DNA from: Caulobacter segnis ATCC 21756
GTDB taxonomy: Bacteria > Pseudomonadota > Alphaproteobacteria > Caulobacterales > Caulobacteraceae
Direction: 5' to 3'
DNA: 64,000 bases
Assembly (NCBI RefSeq): GCF_000092285.1
Contig: NC_014100.1
Coordinates: 3,410,001-3,474,000 of the forward strand
Shown here in pieces: positions 1-8,308 of the stretch. The notes below the pieces were generated by a model. That model saw only the letters and a program-made list of their open reading frames with translations. It was not told the origin of the DNA and made no database searches. The translations under genes were made by a program, and so were the position numbers. Every line of letters starts with the position of its first letter. Position 1 is the stretch's first letter.

Positions 1-772
1 TCATCTCCAGCGTGCCGAACTTGCTGATCGCGCCGACGCCGACGCCCGGATTGTCGGCGGAGAAGGCGTTGCGAGCGGCCGTCGTCAGCGCCTGGCCGTC
101 ATGGCCGCGCCCGACGAGGTCGAAGACGATGATCCCGCCGAGACCTTTCAGGCGCAGCACCCGCGCGGCGACGCTGAGCGCGGCCATGTTGGCTTGTCGG
201 GCGGCGCGTTTCGAATCGGAGGCTTCCCGGGCGCCGAGATCGACGTCGACCGCGGTCAGGGCCCGCGTGGGCTCGACGGCGATGTCGCCGCCGCCGGGCA
301 GGGCGAAAACCGTCGCCAAGGCGTCCGCCTCGGCTTCCTCCACGGCCTGGAGGGCCTTGTCGCCCGTCGTGGGCGATCCCGCCTTGACGGACTGCCGCAG
401 GCGCTCCTCGACCGTTGGCCCGGAGGCCAGCACGCGCGGCTCGCCCTCGCCTTCCGCCACGAAGCGCCCGACAGCGGCCTTGTCCTGGCGCGAAGCGGTC
501 TTGATTTCGATCTCGACGAGGCCGCCCTCGACCAGCTTGGGCATGTCGGGCCGGATGGGCAGGATCACATCCTGGCCGCCCGGCAGGGAGACGAAGGCCG
601 AGGCGAAGGCCTTCTCGATCTTCTTGATCCGCGCGACGCCGCGCACGCCCTCGACGTCCAGCGGGTCGTCCGTAGGCCATGAGATGAACAGGCGCTCGGG
701 ACGTCCATCCAGGGTGACGACCCCGACGGTCTCGCCGACGCCCTTGTAAAGATAGGCCCGTCTCTCGCTCAT
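1..772 (-). CDS. rng: Ribonuclease E/G family protein (3' end beyond window)
   Basis: This is the N-terminal part (about 257 residues) of an RNase E/G-type endoribonuclease, whose family cleaves single-stranded rRNA and mRNA. The reading frame runs off the left edge, so the catalytic C-terminal part is not visible. The first 40 residues match the S1-interrupting start of the short alphaproteobacterial RNase G form. An S1-like RNA-binding segment (about residues 35-110, with IKKIEKAFASAFV) follows. The ATG start lies 10 nt after the maf stop, so the two are probably co-transcribed. The order infA-maf-rng is common in alphaproteobacteria and supports the call. Which member of the E/G family it is cannot be settled from this fragment. 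Confidence 0.85.
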   Translation of the reverse strand, partial: MSERRAYLYKGVGETVGVVTLDGRPERLFISWPTDDPLDVEGVRGVARIKKIEKAFASAFVSLPGGQDVILPIRPDMPKLVEGGLVEIEIKTASRQDKAAVGRFVAEGEGEPRVLASGPTVEERLRQSVKAGSPTTGDKALQAVEEAEADALATVFALPGGGDIAVEPTRALTAVDVDLGAREASDSKRAARQANMAALSVAARVLRLKGLGGIIVFDLVGRGHDGQALTTAARNAFSADNPGVGVGAISKFGTLEM

Positions 773-782
773 GATTTGGCGC

Positions 783-1376
783 TCATCCGCGATAGCCCAG
801 GCCATGAAGCAGGTTCAGCGTCTCATAGAGCGGCAAGCCCACGACGCTGGGGTAGGAGCCCTGCAGATCGGTGATGAAGCCGCCGGCCAGACCCTGGACA
901 CCGTAGCCGCCCGCCTTGCCCCTCCACTGGCCGCTGGCGACATAGGCGTCGCGCTCGGCGTCGGACAGGCGTTTGAAGCCAACCTTGGTCTCGACCAGGC
1001 GCGAGCCCTCCCGGCCGTCCGGCGCGATCAGCGTCACGCCGGTGAACACCTTGTGGTTCCGGCCCGACAACAGCTTGAGGCAATAGAGGACGTCAGCCTG
1101 CGTCTCGGCCTTGGGCAGGATGCGGCGGCCCACGGCCACCACGGTGTCCGCCGCCAGCACGAAGTCGCCGGGCGCGCGGGCCGCGACGGCGCGCGCCTTC
1201 TCCTGCGCCAGCCGCAAGGCGTGGCGACGCGGGGTCTCGTCGCGCAGCGGGGTCTCGTCGATGTCGGCGGGATCGACCCGGTCGGGCGTGACGCCGACCT
1301 GGGCCAGCAGGTCGAGGCGCCGGGGGCTCGCGCTGGCCAGCACCAGCGCCGGCTGGGCTGCCGTCGTCTGAGCCAT
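783..1376 (-). CDS. maf: Maf-like nucleotide pyrophosphatase
   Basis: This 197-residue protein belongs to the Maf/HAM1-related house-cleaning nucleotide pyrophosphatases, which hydrolyse non-canonical or modified NTPs (dTTP/UTP type in many members) in the cytoplasm. The N-terminal signature LASASPRRLDLL (about residues 12-23), the catalytic stretch LAADTVVAV and the C-terminal GSYPSVVGLP motif are all present, and the length is normal for the family. It begins 7 nt after the infA stop and ends 10 nt before the RNase gene, so it sits inside a compact operon. The exact nucleotide preference cannot be read from the sequence. Confidence 0.93.
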   Translation of the reverse strand: MAQTTAAQPALVLASASPRRLDLLAQVGVTPDRVDPADIDETPLRDETPRRHALRLAQEKARAVAARAPGDFVLAADTVVAVGRRILPKAETQADVLYCLKLLSGRNHKVFTGVTLIAPDGREGSRLVETKVGFKRLSDAERDAYVASGQWRGKAGGYGVQGLAGGFITDLQGSYPSVVGLPLYETLNLLHGLGYRG

Positions 1377-1383
1377 CGGCGTC

Positions 1384-1602
1384 TTACTTGAAGCGGTAGG
1401 TGATACGGCCCTTGGTGAGGTCGTAGGGGGTCATCTCGACCAGGACCTTGTCGCCGGCCAGGACACGGATGCGGTTCTTGCGCATCTTGCCGGCGGTGTG
1501 AGCGATGATCTCGTGATCGTTTTCCAGCTTCACGCGGAACGTGGCGTTGGGCAGCAATTCGCTGACCGTACCGGGAAACTCGAGCAGTTCTTCCTTAGCC
1601 AT
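1384..1602 (-). CDS. infA: Translation initiation factor IF-1
   Basis: The product is 72 residues, the canonical IF-1 length, and forms a single OB/S1 fold that occupies the ribosomal A site during initiation. The start [13 protein letters not shown] and the core [25 protein letters not shown] are diagnostic. An in-frame start four codons further upstream exists, but the MAKEE start is the conserved one. The gene lies between a small phosphatase gene (75 nt upstream) and maf (7 nt downstream), an arrangement typical of alphaproteobacteria. Confidence 0.97.
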   Translation of the reverse strand: MAKEELLEFPGTVSELLPNATFRVKLENDHEIIAHTAGKMRKNRIRVLAGDKVLVEMTPYDLTKGRITYRFK

Positions 1603-1676
1603 CAGGCCTCTCAAAGGGACGAATCGGATTGCCGCGAAGACGAGGGTCCTCGCGGCGAGGCGCCTCTATAACGCAA

Positions 1677-2135
1677 TTACCCCCCAAACGTCGATGGCGC
1701 GCCGAAACGTTGCTTGATCGCGTCGGCGAGGGCGTCGCGGACCTCGCGATACGCCTCCAGCCGCGCCTCGCGCGAGCCGTCGACGAGGGTGGGATCGTGG
1801 GTCGGCCAGTACTCGATCTGGACCGCCCGATCGCGCGACAGCTCCACCGCCCGGTGCTGCGCCTCGGGCGTCAACGAGACCACGACGTCGAAGCTGCCGT
1901 CCTCCAGCTCGGCGAAGGTCTTGGGCTTGTGCTCCGAGACATCGAGGCCAAGCTCGTCCATCACCGCCACGACGAACGGGTCCACGCCCTCCCCGGTCGG
2001 ATCGCCCTTCAGCCCGCAGGAATCGACGAAGACCCGCTTGCCGTAGAAGCGCTTGAACAGCCCCTCGGCCATCGGCGAGCGCACGCGGTTGTAGTTGCAG
2101 GCGAACAGCACCGCGTCGGGCAGCGAGTCGGGCAC
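1677..2135 (-). CDS. Low-molecular-weight protein-tyrosine-phosphatase / ArsC-like phosphatase
   Basis: This 152-residue protein has the phosphatase P-loop CNYNRVRS (C-X5-R-S) near residue 13. A THDP segment near residue 111 is the likely general-acid aspartate. Both key parts of a low-molecular-weight tyrosine phosphatase fold are therefore visible. The same fold includes thioredoxin-linked arsenate reductases, but the additional redox cysteines expected for those are not obvious, so a phosphatase role is preferred. It starts 5 nt after the UPF0262 gene, which fits the conserved hisD-UPF0262-phosphatase-infA order. A second, more classical member of the family is encoded at 43773-44249. Confidence 0.85.
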   Translation of the reverse strand: MPDSLPDAVLFACNYNRVRSPMAEGLFKRFYGKRVFVDSCGLKGDPTGEGVDPFVVAVMDELGLDVSEHKPKTFAELEDGSFDVVVSLTPEAQHRAVELSRDRAVQIEYWPTHDPTLVDGSREARLEAYREVRDALADAIKQRFGAPSTFGG

Positions 2136-2140
2136 TGGCG

Positions 2141-2623
2141 CTATCCCCGCCAGTGCAGGGCGCAGATCAGAGTGAAGAGCCGCCGGGCGGTGTCGAGGTC
2201 GGTCTTGACCTTACCCTCCAGCCGCTCGCGCAGCAGGTTCGATCCTTCGTTGTGCAGACCGCGTCGCCCCATATCCAAGGCCTCGATCTGCTGCGGCGTC
2301 GAACTTCGTATAGCCGAATAGTAGCTGTCGCAGATCAGGAAGTAGTCCTTGATCACCCCCCGGAACGGCGACAGCGACAGCAGGTGGCGCCGTGCGTAGC
2401 CCGGCCCGACGATGTCGAACGCCAGCCGATTCTCGATCAGCGACAGCTTGACGTCGTAAGGCCCGCCCTCCGCTTCGGCGGGCTCGAAATAGTTGCCGTC
2501 CAAAAGGTCGAAGATCGCGACCTGGCGTTCCTGCTCCTGGTCGCGCGAGACCGCCGCGAGGCTTTGCTCGTCGATCTCGATCGATTCAATCCGTTGGCGG
2601 GCGCGGTCGTCTGGCGGGCTCAT
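2141..2623 (-). CDS. UPF0262 family protein
   Basis: This 160-residue cytoplasmic protein of unknown function matches the alphaproteobacterial UPF0262 family. Evidence is the starting block [12 protein letters not shown], the central [12 protein letters not shown] and [17 protein letters not shown], and the closing [15 protein letters not shown]. No catalytic motif is recognisable. It lies 21 nt after hisD and 5 nt before the phosphatase gene, the constant position of this family in alphaproteobacterial genomes. That position implies co-expression with hisD but does not identify a function. Confidence 0.88.
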   Translation of the reverse strand: MSPPDDRARQRIESIEIDEQSLAAVSRDQEQERQVAIFDLLDGNYFEPAEAEGGPYDVKLSLIENRLAFDIVGPGYARRHLLSLSPFRGVIKDYFLICDSYYSAIRSSTPQQIEALDMGRRGLHNEGSNLLRERLEGKVKTDLDTARRLFTLICALHWRG

Positions 2624-2644
2624 CTGGCGCGGGAGGTTCGCGCG

Positions 2645-3943
2645 TCAGACGCCGGAAGGCAACCTGCCAGGAAGGCGGATTTCCGCCGACAGGGCGTGCG
2701 CCGGCAAACCCTCGGCCTTGGCGAGCGCCACGGTGTGCGGCCCCAGGATCCCGAACGAGGCGGCGTCGCACTTCACGATCGAAGTGCGCTTGATGAAGTC
2801 GTAGATCGACAGACCCGACTGGAAGCGCGCGGCGCGGCTGGTCGGCAGCACGTGGTTGGAGCCGGCCACGTAGTCGCCGATCGCCTCGGGCGTCACGCGC
2901 CCCAGGAAGATCGCGCCGGCGTGACGAACCCGGTCGGAGAGCCGCTCGGGATTGTCCATCGCGAACTCGACGTGCTCGGGCGCGATGGCGTCGACAAGGG
3001 CTGGGCTCTCGTCCAACGGGGCGATGATCACCGCGCCGTGGTCGCGCCAGGAGGCGGCGGCGTCCTCGCCCGTGGCCAAGGTCTTCAGACGCTCGGAAAC
3101 GGCCTGCTCGACCGCGCCGGCGAAGGCCTCGTCGTCGGTGATCAGGATCGACTGGGCGGCCGGGTCGTGTTCGGCCTGGCTGAGCAGGTCGGCGGCGATC
3201 CAGTCGGGATTGTTCTTGTTGTCGGCCACGACGACGATTTCAGAAGGACCGGCCAGGGCGTCGATGCCGACCACGCCGTACAGACGGCGCTTGGCGGCGG
3301 TGACGAAGGCGTTGCCGGGACCGACGATCTTGTCGACCGGCTGGATCGGCCCGGCGCCATAGGCGAGCGCGGCGACGGCCTGGGCTCCGCCCACGCGCCA
3401 GATCTCGGTGACGCCGGCCTCCTTGGCGGCGGCCAGCACGGCCGGCTGCAGCTTACCGGGCGGCGTGACCATGGCGATGCGGTCGACGCCGGCCACCTGG
3501 GCCGGGACCGCGTTCATCAGCACCGTGGAGGGATAGGCCGCGCGACCGCCCGGGACGTAGACGCCGACGGCCTCCAGCGGCGTCCAGCGCCAGCCGAGCT
3601 CGACGCCGGCCTCGTCGGTCCAGGCCTGGTCCGCCGGGCGCTGGCGGCTGTGATAGGCGCGGATGCGGGCGGCGGCGAAGGCGATGGCCTCGCGCACGTC
3701 GGCGGGCGTGTCCGCCCAGCCCTGCTCGATCTCCTCGGGCGTGACGCGGATCGTCTCGGCGGTCAGCTCGACCTTGTCGAACTTGCGGCCGAAATCGAGC
3801 ACCGCTTCGATTCCATGCGTCTTCACGGCCTCCAGGACCTGGGCGACAGCGGCGTCGACGTCGGCCGGCGAGCCGCGGCGCTCGTCGAGGAAGGCCTTGA
3901 AGGCGGCCTGGAAGTCAGGGTCGGTGAAGGAGAAGCGGCGCAT
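2645..3943 (-). CDS. hisD: Histidinol dehydrogenase
   Basis: HisD is the zinc- and NAD-dependent enzyme that oxidises L-histidinol to L-histidine in the last two steps of histidine synthesis. The 432-residue frame shows the conserved VYVPGGRAAYPSTVLM, GPGNAFVTAAK, DALAGPSEIVVVAD, SQAEHDP and SNHVLPT blocks, plus the catalytic Glu-His pair in IAPEHVEFA. The MRRFSF start was chosen because it gives the usual family length; an upstream in-frame start would add eight non-conserved residues. The other his genes are not in the window. UPF0262 follows after 21 nt. Confidence 0.97.
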   Translation of the reverse strand: MRRFSFTDPDFQAAFKAFLDERRGSPADVDAAVAQVLEAVKTHGIEAVLDFGRKFDKVELTAETIRVTPEEIEQGWADTPADVREAIAFAAARIRAYHSRQRPADQAWTDEAGVELGWRWTPLEAVGVYVPGGRAAYPSTVLMNAVPAQVAGVDRIAMVTPPGKLQPAVLAAAKEAGVTEIWRVGGAQAVAALAYGAGPIQPVDKIVGPGNAFVTAAKRRLYGVVGIDALAGPSEIVVVADNKNNPDWIAADLLSQAEHDPAAQSILITDDEAFAGAVEQAVSERLKTLATGEDAAASWRDHGAVIIAPLDESPALVDAIAPEHVEFAMDNPERLSDRVRHAGAIFLGRVTPEAIGDYVAGSNHVLPTSRAARFQSGLSIYDFIKRTSIVKCDAASFGILGPHTVALAKAEGLPAHALSAEIRLPGRLPSGV

Positions 3944-4024
3944 GGCTGCTAGATGCGGTTTTTGCACCGCTATGCAAGCCAGAATTCTTTCCGTGTCACC
4001 GTCGAGGCGATGGTCGGAGCGGCT

Positions 4025-5470
4025 TCACGCCGCGCGACGACGCATCATCAGCCAGTAGATCCCGCCAGCCAGCACGAAGCCCACGAACCAGGCATAGGCG
4101 TAGAGGCCCGTCCAGAACGCGCCGACGCCCTCGAACACATGCGGGAAGGCCGTGGCCAGGAAGCCCGGCAGGTTCGGGAGAACGCCCGCGGCCAGACCGA
4201 CCGCCGCGGCCGGGTTCCAGCCCTTGTGGTAGGCATAGACGCCGTCGCGCCGATAGAGGTCCTCGGTGTTCAACGCGGTGCGGCGCACGAACCAATAGTC
4301 GGCGATCATGATGCCCGCGATCGGGCCGAGCAGAGCGCCATAGCCGGTCAGCCAGACGAAGATGTAGCCGTTCGTGCTCTCCATCAGCTTCCAGGGCATG
4401 ATCAGGGCGCCGATGGTCACGGTGACGTAGCCGCCGATGCGATAGGTGATCTTCTCGGGCCAGACGGCGGCGAAGTCGTAGGCGGGGCCGACCAGATTGG
4501 CGGCGATGTTGCACGAGATGGTGTCCAGGCTGATGACCAGCAGGCCGATCATCACCGCGATCCCCCCGATGTCGCCGGCCAGGGCCACAGGATCCCAGAT
4601 CGACTTGCCGAAGATGATCACGGTGGCCGAGGTGACGATCACGCTTATCACCGCCATCAGGGTCATCGGGCCAGGCAGTCCGATCGCCTGCCCCAGGATC
4701 TGGTCGCGCTGCGCGCGGGCGAACCGCGTGAAGTCCGGGATATTCAACGCCAAGGTGCCCCAATACCCGGCCATGGCCGTGACGATCGGCGCGAACTCGA
4801 TCCAGAACCGGCCGGCCTTGGCGTGACCCGGATCATAGACCGAGGGCGCGTGGAGCATCGGCCCCAGACCGCCGGCCTTGGACAGCGCCCACCAGACCAG
4901 CGCCACGCAGACAACGACCTTCACCGGCGCGGTCCAGGTCTCCAGCTTCCGAACGGCGTCCAGGCCCTTGGTGACGAACAGCAGCTGCAGCAGCCAGAAC
5001 GCGGCGAAGGCCAGCAACTGCCCCGTTCCGATCCCCAGCGGCGTCATCGCTCCGGTCAGGTTCTTGCCGACCATGACGCCTAGCAGCGTCAGCAGCGCGC
5101 CGCCGCCGATCCAGGTCTGGATGCCGTACCAGCCGCAGGCCACCAGGGCCCGGGCCAAGGCCGGCAGGCTGGCGCCCCGCCAACCGAACGACGAGCGCAC
5201 CAGCACCGCGAAAGGCACGCCGTATTTCGCGCCGGCGTGACCGATCAGCAGCATGGGCCCGAGGATGATCAGGTTGCCCAGCATGATCGCGGCCACGGCC
5301 TGGCCCGCCGACAGTCCCTGGTCGATCAGGCCTCCGGCCAGCATGTAGGCGGGCACGGCGATCACCATGCCCAGCCAAAGGGCGGCGAAGTGCCACCAGC
5401 GCCAATTGCGTTGGGCGGCGCTGGTCGGCGCCAAGTCCTGGTTCCAGAGATCGCCGTCGGGCGCGCTCAT
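4025..5470 (-). CDS. NCS1-family nucleobase:cation symporter
   Basis: A 481-residue inner-membrane protein with about twelve hydrophobic segments and the NCS1 hallmarks: the N-terminal WNQDLAPTSAAQRNW block, GAKYGVPFAVLVRSSFGWRG, and the middle WGTLALNIPDFTRFARAQRDQ. The C-terminal half carries GPIAGIMIADYWFVRR, typical of cytosine, hydantoin, allantoin or uracil permeases. Substrate cannot be assigned from sequence alone, and no purine, pyrimidine or hydantoin catabolic gene is adjacent. It sits between hisD and DUF2948, which are usually close neighbours, so it looks like an insertion into a conserved block. A start five codons upstream is also possible. Confidence 0.9.
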   Translation of the reverse strand: MSAPDGDLWNQDLAPTSAAQRNWRWWHFAALWLGMVIAVPAYMLAGGLIDQGLSAGQAVAAIMLGNLIILGPMLLIGHAGAKYGVPFAVLVRSSFGWRGASLPALARALVACGWYGIQTWIGGGALLTLLGVMVGKNLTGAMTPLGIGTGQLLAFAAFWLLQLLFVTKGLDAVRKLETWTAPVKVVVCVALVWWALSKAGGLGPMLHAPSVYDPGHAKAGRFWIEFAPIVTAMAGYWGTLALNIPDFTRFARAQRDQILGQAIGLPGPMTLMAVISVIVTSATVIIFGKSIWDPVALAGDIGGIAVMIGLLVISLDTISCNIAANLVGPAYDFAAVWPEKITYRIGGYVTVTIGALIMPWKLMESTNGYIFVWLTGYGALLGPIAGIMIADYWFVRRTALNTEDLYRRDGVYAYHKGWNPAAAVGLAAGVLPNLPGFLATAFPHVFEGVGAFWTGLYAYAWFVGFVLAGGIYWLMMRRRAA

Positions 5471-5663
5471 GCCGCTCGTCCCCAAAGCCCCAAAACCGCG
5501 AGCGGGCGCATGGGCCTTCGGTCTGCGCGCGCAGTAGGGAGCCTAGGCGCCGCCCTGGCGGGAGTGACAGCGATTTGTCATCTGTTCGACAGACGGAGAC
5601 ACGCCGCCCGCCCGGCGGTCACACCGGCGCGGGGGCGCTGAAATTCCGTTCAAAGACTGAAGC

Positions 5664-6110
5664 TCAGTCCGCGTGCCCGGGCGTGCGGGGCGTACTCCAC
5701 GGATCGGAGACGTCCGCGAGCGCCACATCCAGGCAATCGACCAGCACCCGCATGTCGCCGCCGCCGGCGAAGGTCAGGGTGACGACGCCCGCCGGAGCCT
5801 CTTCCGCGGCCTCGAACCCGATCGACAGCAGCTCGACCACCGCGCCCTTGGCGTCGCGGCGCAGGTTGCGCGCCTGGACGCCCGTGACGTCGCCGAACTG
5901 CAGGGCGGAGCGCACCCGCTCGCCAGCCTTGGCGCGCTGGCCCAGAGCCTCCCAGCGGAAGCGGTTGCAGGCCACCGTGAGGGTGCGGCCCTGTGCGTCC
6001 CAGCGGATGTCGCCGATCTTGGCGACGGCGTCCTGCAAGGCGGCGGACAGCACGGCCAGGTCCTCGGCGTCCTGGGCCAGCAGACGAAGCGGCTTGGCGG
6101 TTTCAGCCAT
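5664..6110 (-). CDS. DUF2948 family protein
   Basis: A 148-residue cytoplasmic protein of unknown function. The beginning ([23 protein letters not shown]), the following [13 protein letters not shown] and the final [20 protein letters not shown] are the recognisable blocks of the alphaproteobacterial DUF2948 family. No enzymatic motif, signal peptide or membrane segment is seen. It begins 3 nt after the murA stop and is almost certainly translated from the same transcript, the usual arrangement in this class. No function can be inferred beyond this association. Confidence 0.87.
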   Translation of the reverse strand: MAETAKPLRLLAQDAEDLAVLSAALQDAVAKIGDIRWDAQGRTLTVACNRFRWEALGQRAKAGERVRSALQFGDVTGVQARNLRRDAKGAVVELLSIGFEAAEEAPAGVVTLTFAGGGDMRVLVDCLDVALADVSDPWSTPRTPGHAD

Positions 6111-6113
6111 CGG

Positions 6114-7403
6114 CTACAGCTCCGCCTCGCCGTCGCCCGGGATGCGGCGAACTTGAGCGCCGCAGGCGCCCAGCTTCTCTTCGAGGCGCTCGAAGCCGCG
6201 GTCGAGGTGGTAGATGCGCGAGACCGTGGTCTCGCCGCGCGCGACCAGGCCGGCGATCACCAGGCTGACCGAGGCGCGCAGGTCGGTGGCCATCACCTCG
6301 GCGCCTTCCAGCTGCTCGACGCCGCGCACGCGGGCCTCACCGCCGGACACCGAGATGTCGGCGCCCAGGCGCATCAGCTCGGGGGCGTGCATGAAGCGGT
6401 TCTCGAAGATCGTCTCGCGAATGCGGCTCTCGCCCTTGGCCGTGGTCATCAGGGCCATGAATTGGGCCTGCAAGTCGGTGGCGAAACCCGGGAACGGCGC
6501 GGTTTCGACATCGACGGCGTCGAGGCGATGGCCGTTGCGACGGATGATGACGCCGTCGGCGGTCGGCTCGACGCCCGCGCCGGCTTCCTTGAGCTTGTCG
6601 AGCAGAGCGTCGATCAGGCCGGGACGGGCGTTGGTCAGGCGCACTTCACCGCCGGCCATGGCGGCGGCGACGGCGTAGGTGCCCATCTCGATCCGGTCGG
6701 GGATCACCGCATGGGTCGCGCCCTTCAGGCGGGCGACGCCGGTGATGGTGATGGTCGGCGTGCCCGCGCCCTCGACCTTGGCGCCCATGGCGTTCAGGCA
6801 GTCCTGCAGGTCGGCCAGTTCCGGCTCGCAGGCGGCGTTGTGGATCACCGTGACGCCATCGGCCAGCACCGCGGCCAGCATGGCGTGCTCGGTCGCGCCG
6901 ACCGAGACGATCGGGAAGGTGATCTCCGCGCCCTTCAGGCCGCGCGGGGCCTGGGCGTAGACATAGCCCTCGTGCAGGTCGATCTTGGCGCCCAGGGCCT
7001 CCAGAGCCTGCAGGTGCAGGTCGACCGGACGCGCGCCGATCGTGCAGCCGCCCGGCAGCGAGACCTTCGCCTGGCCCGAGCGGGCGACCAGCGGGCCCAG
7101 AACGTTGAACGAGGCGCGCATCTGGCGGACCAGATCGTACGGCGCGAAGCCGCTGGTGATCTCCGGCGCGTGCAACACGGTCTCTTGGCCGTCGGGGCCA
7201 TCGCTTTCGGTGACCTGAACGCCCAGGCGCGTCAGCAGCTTGCCCAGAAAGCGCGTATCCGCCAGGCGCGGCATGTTGGTCAGGCGCAGCGGCTCTTCGG
7301 TCAGCAGGCTGGCCGCCATCAGCTTGATGGCCGAGTTCTTGGCGCCGCTGACCGGGATCGTCCCGTTCAGCTGCGCGCCGCCGGTGATGGCGATGCGATC
7401 CAT
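6114..7403 (-). CDS. murA: UDP-N-acetylglucosamine 1-carboxyvinyltransferase
   Basis: MurA catalyses the first committed step of peptidoglycan synthesis, transferring enolpyruvate from PEP to UDP-GlcNAc in the cytoplasm. The 429-residue length is standard. Residues 20-23 carry the substrate-binding GAKNSA motif, and the active-site loop contains the catalytic cysteine in [15 protein letters not shown], the residue targeted by fosfomycin. It is the first gene of the leftward block, followed after 3 nt by DUF2948. UDP-GlcNAc links it by metabolite to the nearby GlcNAc island, but nothing in the sequence suggests shared regulation. Confidence 0.97.
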   Translation of the reverse strand: MDRIAITGGAQLNGTIPVSGAKNSAIKLMAASLLTEEPLRLTNMPRLADTRFLGKLLTRLGVQVTESDGPDGQETVLHAPEITSGFAPYDLVRQMRASFNVLGPLVARSGQAKVSLPGGCTIGARPVDLHLQALEALGAKIDLHEGYVYAQAPRGLKGAEITFPIVSVGATEHAMLAAVLADGVTVIHNAACEPELADLQDCLNAMGAKVEGAGTPTITITGVARLKGATHAVIPDRIEMGTYAVAAAMAGGEVRLTNARPGLIDALLDKLKEAGAGVEPTADGVIIRRNGHRLDAVDVETAPFPGFATDLQAQFMALMTTAKGESRIRETIFENRFMHAPELMRLGADISVSGGEARVRGVEQLEGAEVMATDLRASVSLVIAGLVARGETTVSRIYHLDRGFERLEEKLGACGAQVRRIPGDGEAEL

Positions 7404-7516
7404 TAGGTCCCTCGAACGCGTCCAAGCTGGGGGTGCTCGGCGCGGCTCACATGTGAGGGGCGGGTTCTATCCGTTGCAAGAGGGCTTGCAAGGGCTCCCC
7501 GGCTAAATTTGGCGGC

Positions 7517-7969
7517 TTAGATAGGCGCGGAGAGGTCGTAGGGCCGCTCGTCCTCGGGCCAGCGAAGGTCGTGCGTGGCGCCAGCGATGTCCAGCGCCAC
7601 CTGCGCCAGGTCGATCGCCTTGCGCGTCGCCGCCAGACCGTCGCGCCCGAACGCGGCCTTGCCGAACTCGGTGTCGAACTGGCCGCCGTCCCCCGTCAGC
7701 CGCACCGCCACGGCCCAGCCCTCCCCGTCCGGATTCGGGAACGGGACCGAGAGCTCGATAGACAGTTCGGCGCGTTCGCCGTCGCGGTGACTTATCCCCA
7801 GCAACGTTCGAACGACGTTATACGGTCGCGGCGCCGCGCGCGCGGCCTCGATCGCCGGGTCGAAATCGTTGGAAACCCCGCGGGACGCGGCTTTTCGCTT
7901 GCGCAGATTGGTCCTGAGCGCTTCGGCGAGCTTGGCCTCGCGCGTCGTCTTGTCGTCGCTGATCGGCAT
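7517..7969 (-). CDS. Conserved hypothetical protein
   Basis: This 150-residue protein is not recognised. It begins with a charged helical segment (LAEALRTNLRKRKAASRG, about residues 14-31) and continues with a mixed alpha/beta region rich in acidic residues. It has no signal peptide, membrane helix or catalytic motif. The ATG at MPISDD was chosen because the frame upstream of it runs through the tRNA gene and is non-coding. It lies between murA, 113 nt away, and the tRNA-Thr gene on the opposite strand. Codon use matches its neighbours, so it is probably a genuine gene. Confidence 0.7.
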   Translation of the reverse strand: MPISDDKTTREAKLAEALRTNLRKRKAASRGVSNDFDPAIEAARAAPRPYNVVRTLLGISHRDGERAELSIELSVPFPNPDGEGWAVAVRLTGDGGQFDTEFGKAAFGRDGLAATRKAIDLAQVALDIAGATHDLRWPEDERPYDLSAPI

Positions 7970-8059
7970 ATCGTCGGGGTGCGGCGACAAAGTTCTTCGG
8001 TCAAGGCGATTTTGGGCTTGGCGTTCGCGATTCTCCTCGCTATACGCCCCCTCCTCGTC

Positions 8060-8134
<75 letters not shown>

Positions 8135-8165
8135 TGGGGACCCAAGTGACGAACTTGGGTCCCCA
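8135..8165 (+). terminator. Hairpin directly after tRNA-Thr
   Basis: A perfect 13-bp inverted repeat (TGGGGACCCAAGT, 5-nt loop, ACTTGGGTCCCCA) begins at the base after the tRNA CCA end. There is no T-run behind it, so it may act as a transcription-end or 3'-processing structure rather than a canonical intrinsic terminator. The following 140 nt up to the GH115 stop contain no gene that I can support. Confidence 0.6.
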
Positions 8166-8308
8166 CCACTTCCCCAGACAATCCAGATATTGCAGCGCCT
8201 TAGGCGCGAACGCGCGTTTCCCCGCGCGGATGCTGTCCGGCGAGGTGAACGGTCCCATGAGCGCTTCCGGCGACCGCCAGGAGGCGGCCGCCGGCGCATA
8301 GGCGCGTG

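Noticed and set aside
1677..2135. Arsenate reductase call for the phosphatase near infA
   Set aside because: Only the phosphatase C-X5-R loop and acid are seen; resolving cysteines of thioredoxin-type ArsC are not evident. The genuine ArsC is at 62485-62898.
2153..3952. Long 599-residue open frame opposite hisD and UPF0262
   Set aside because: It mirrors real genes on the other strand, is rich in Arg, Gly, Asp and His repeats with no family motif, and results from the strong GC bias at third codon positions.
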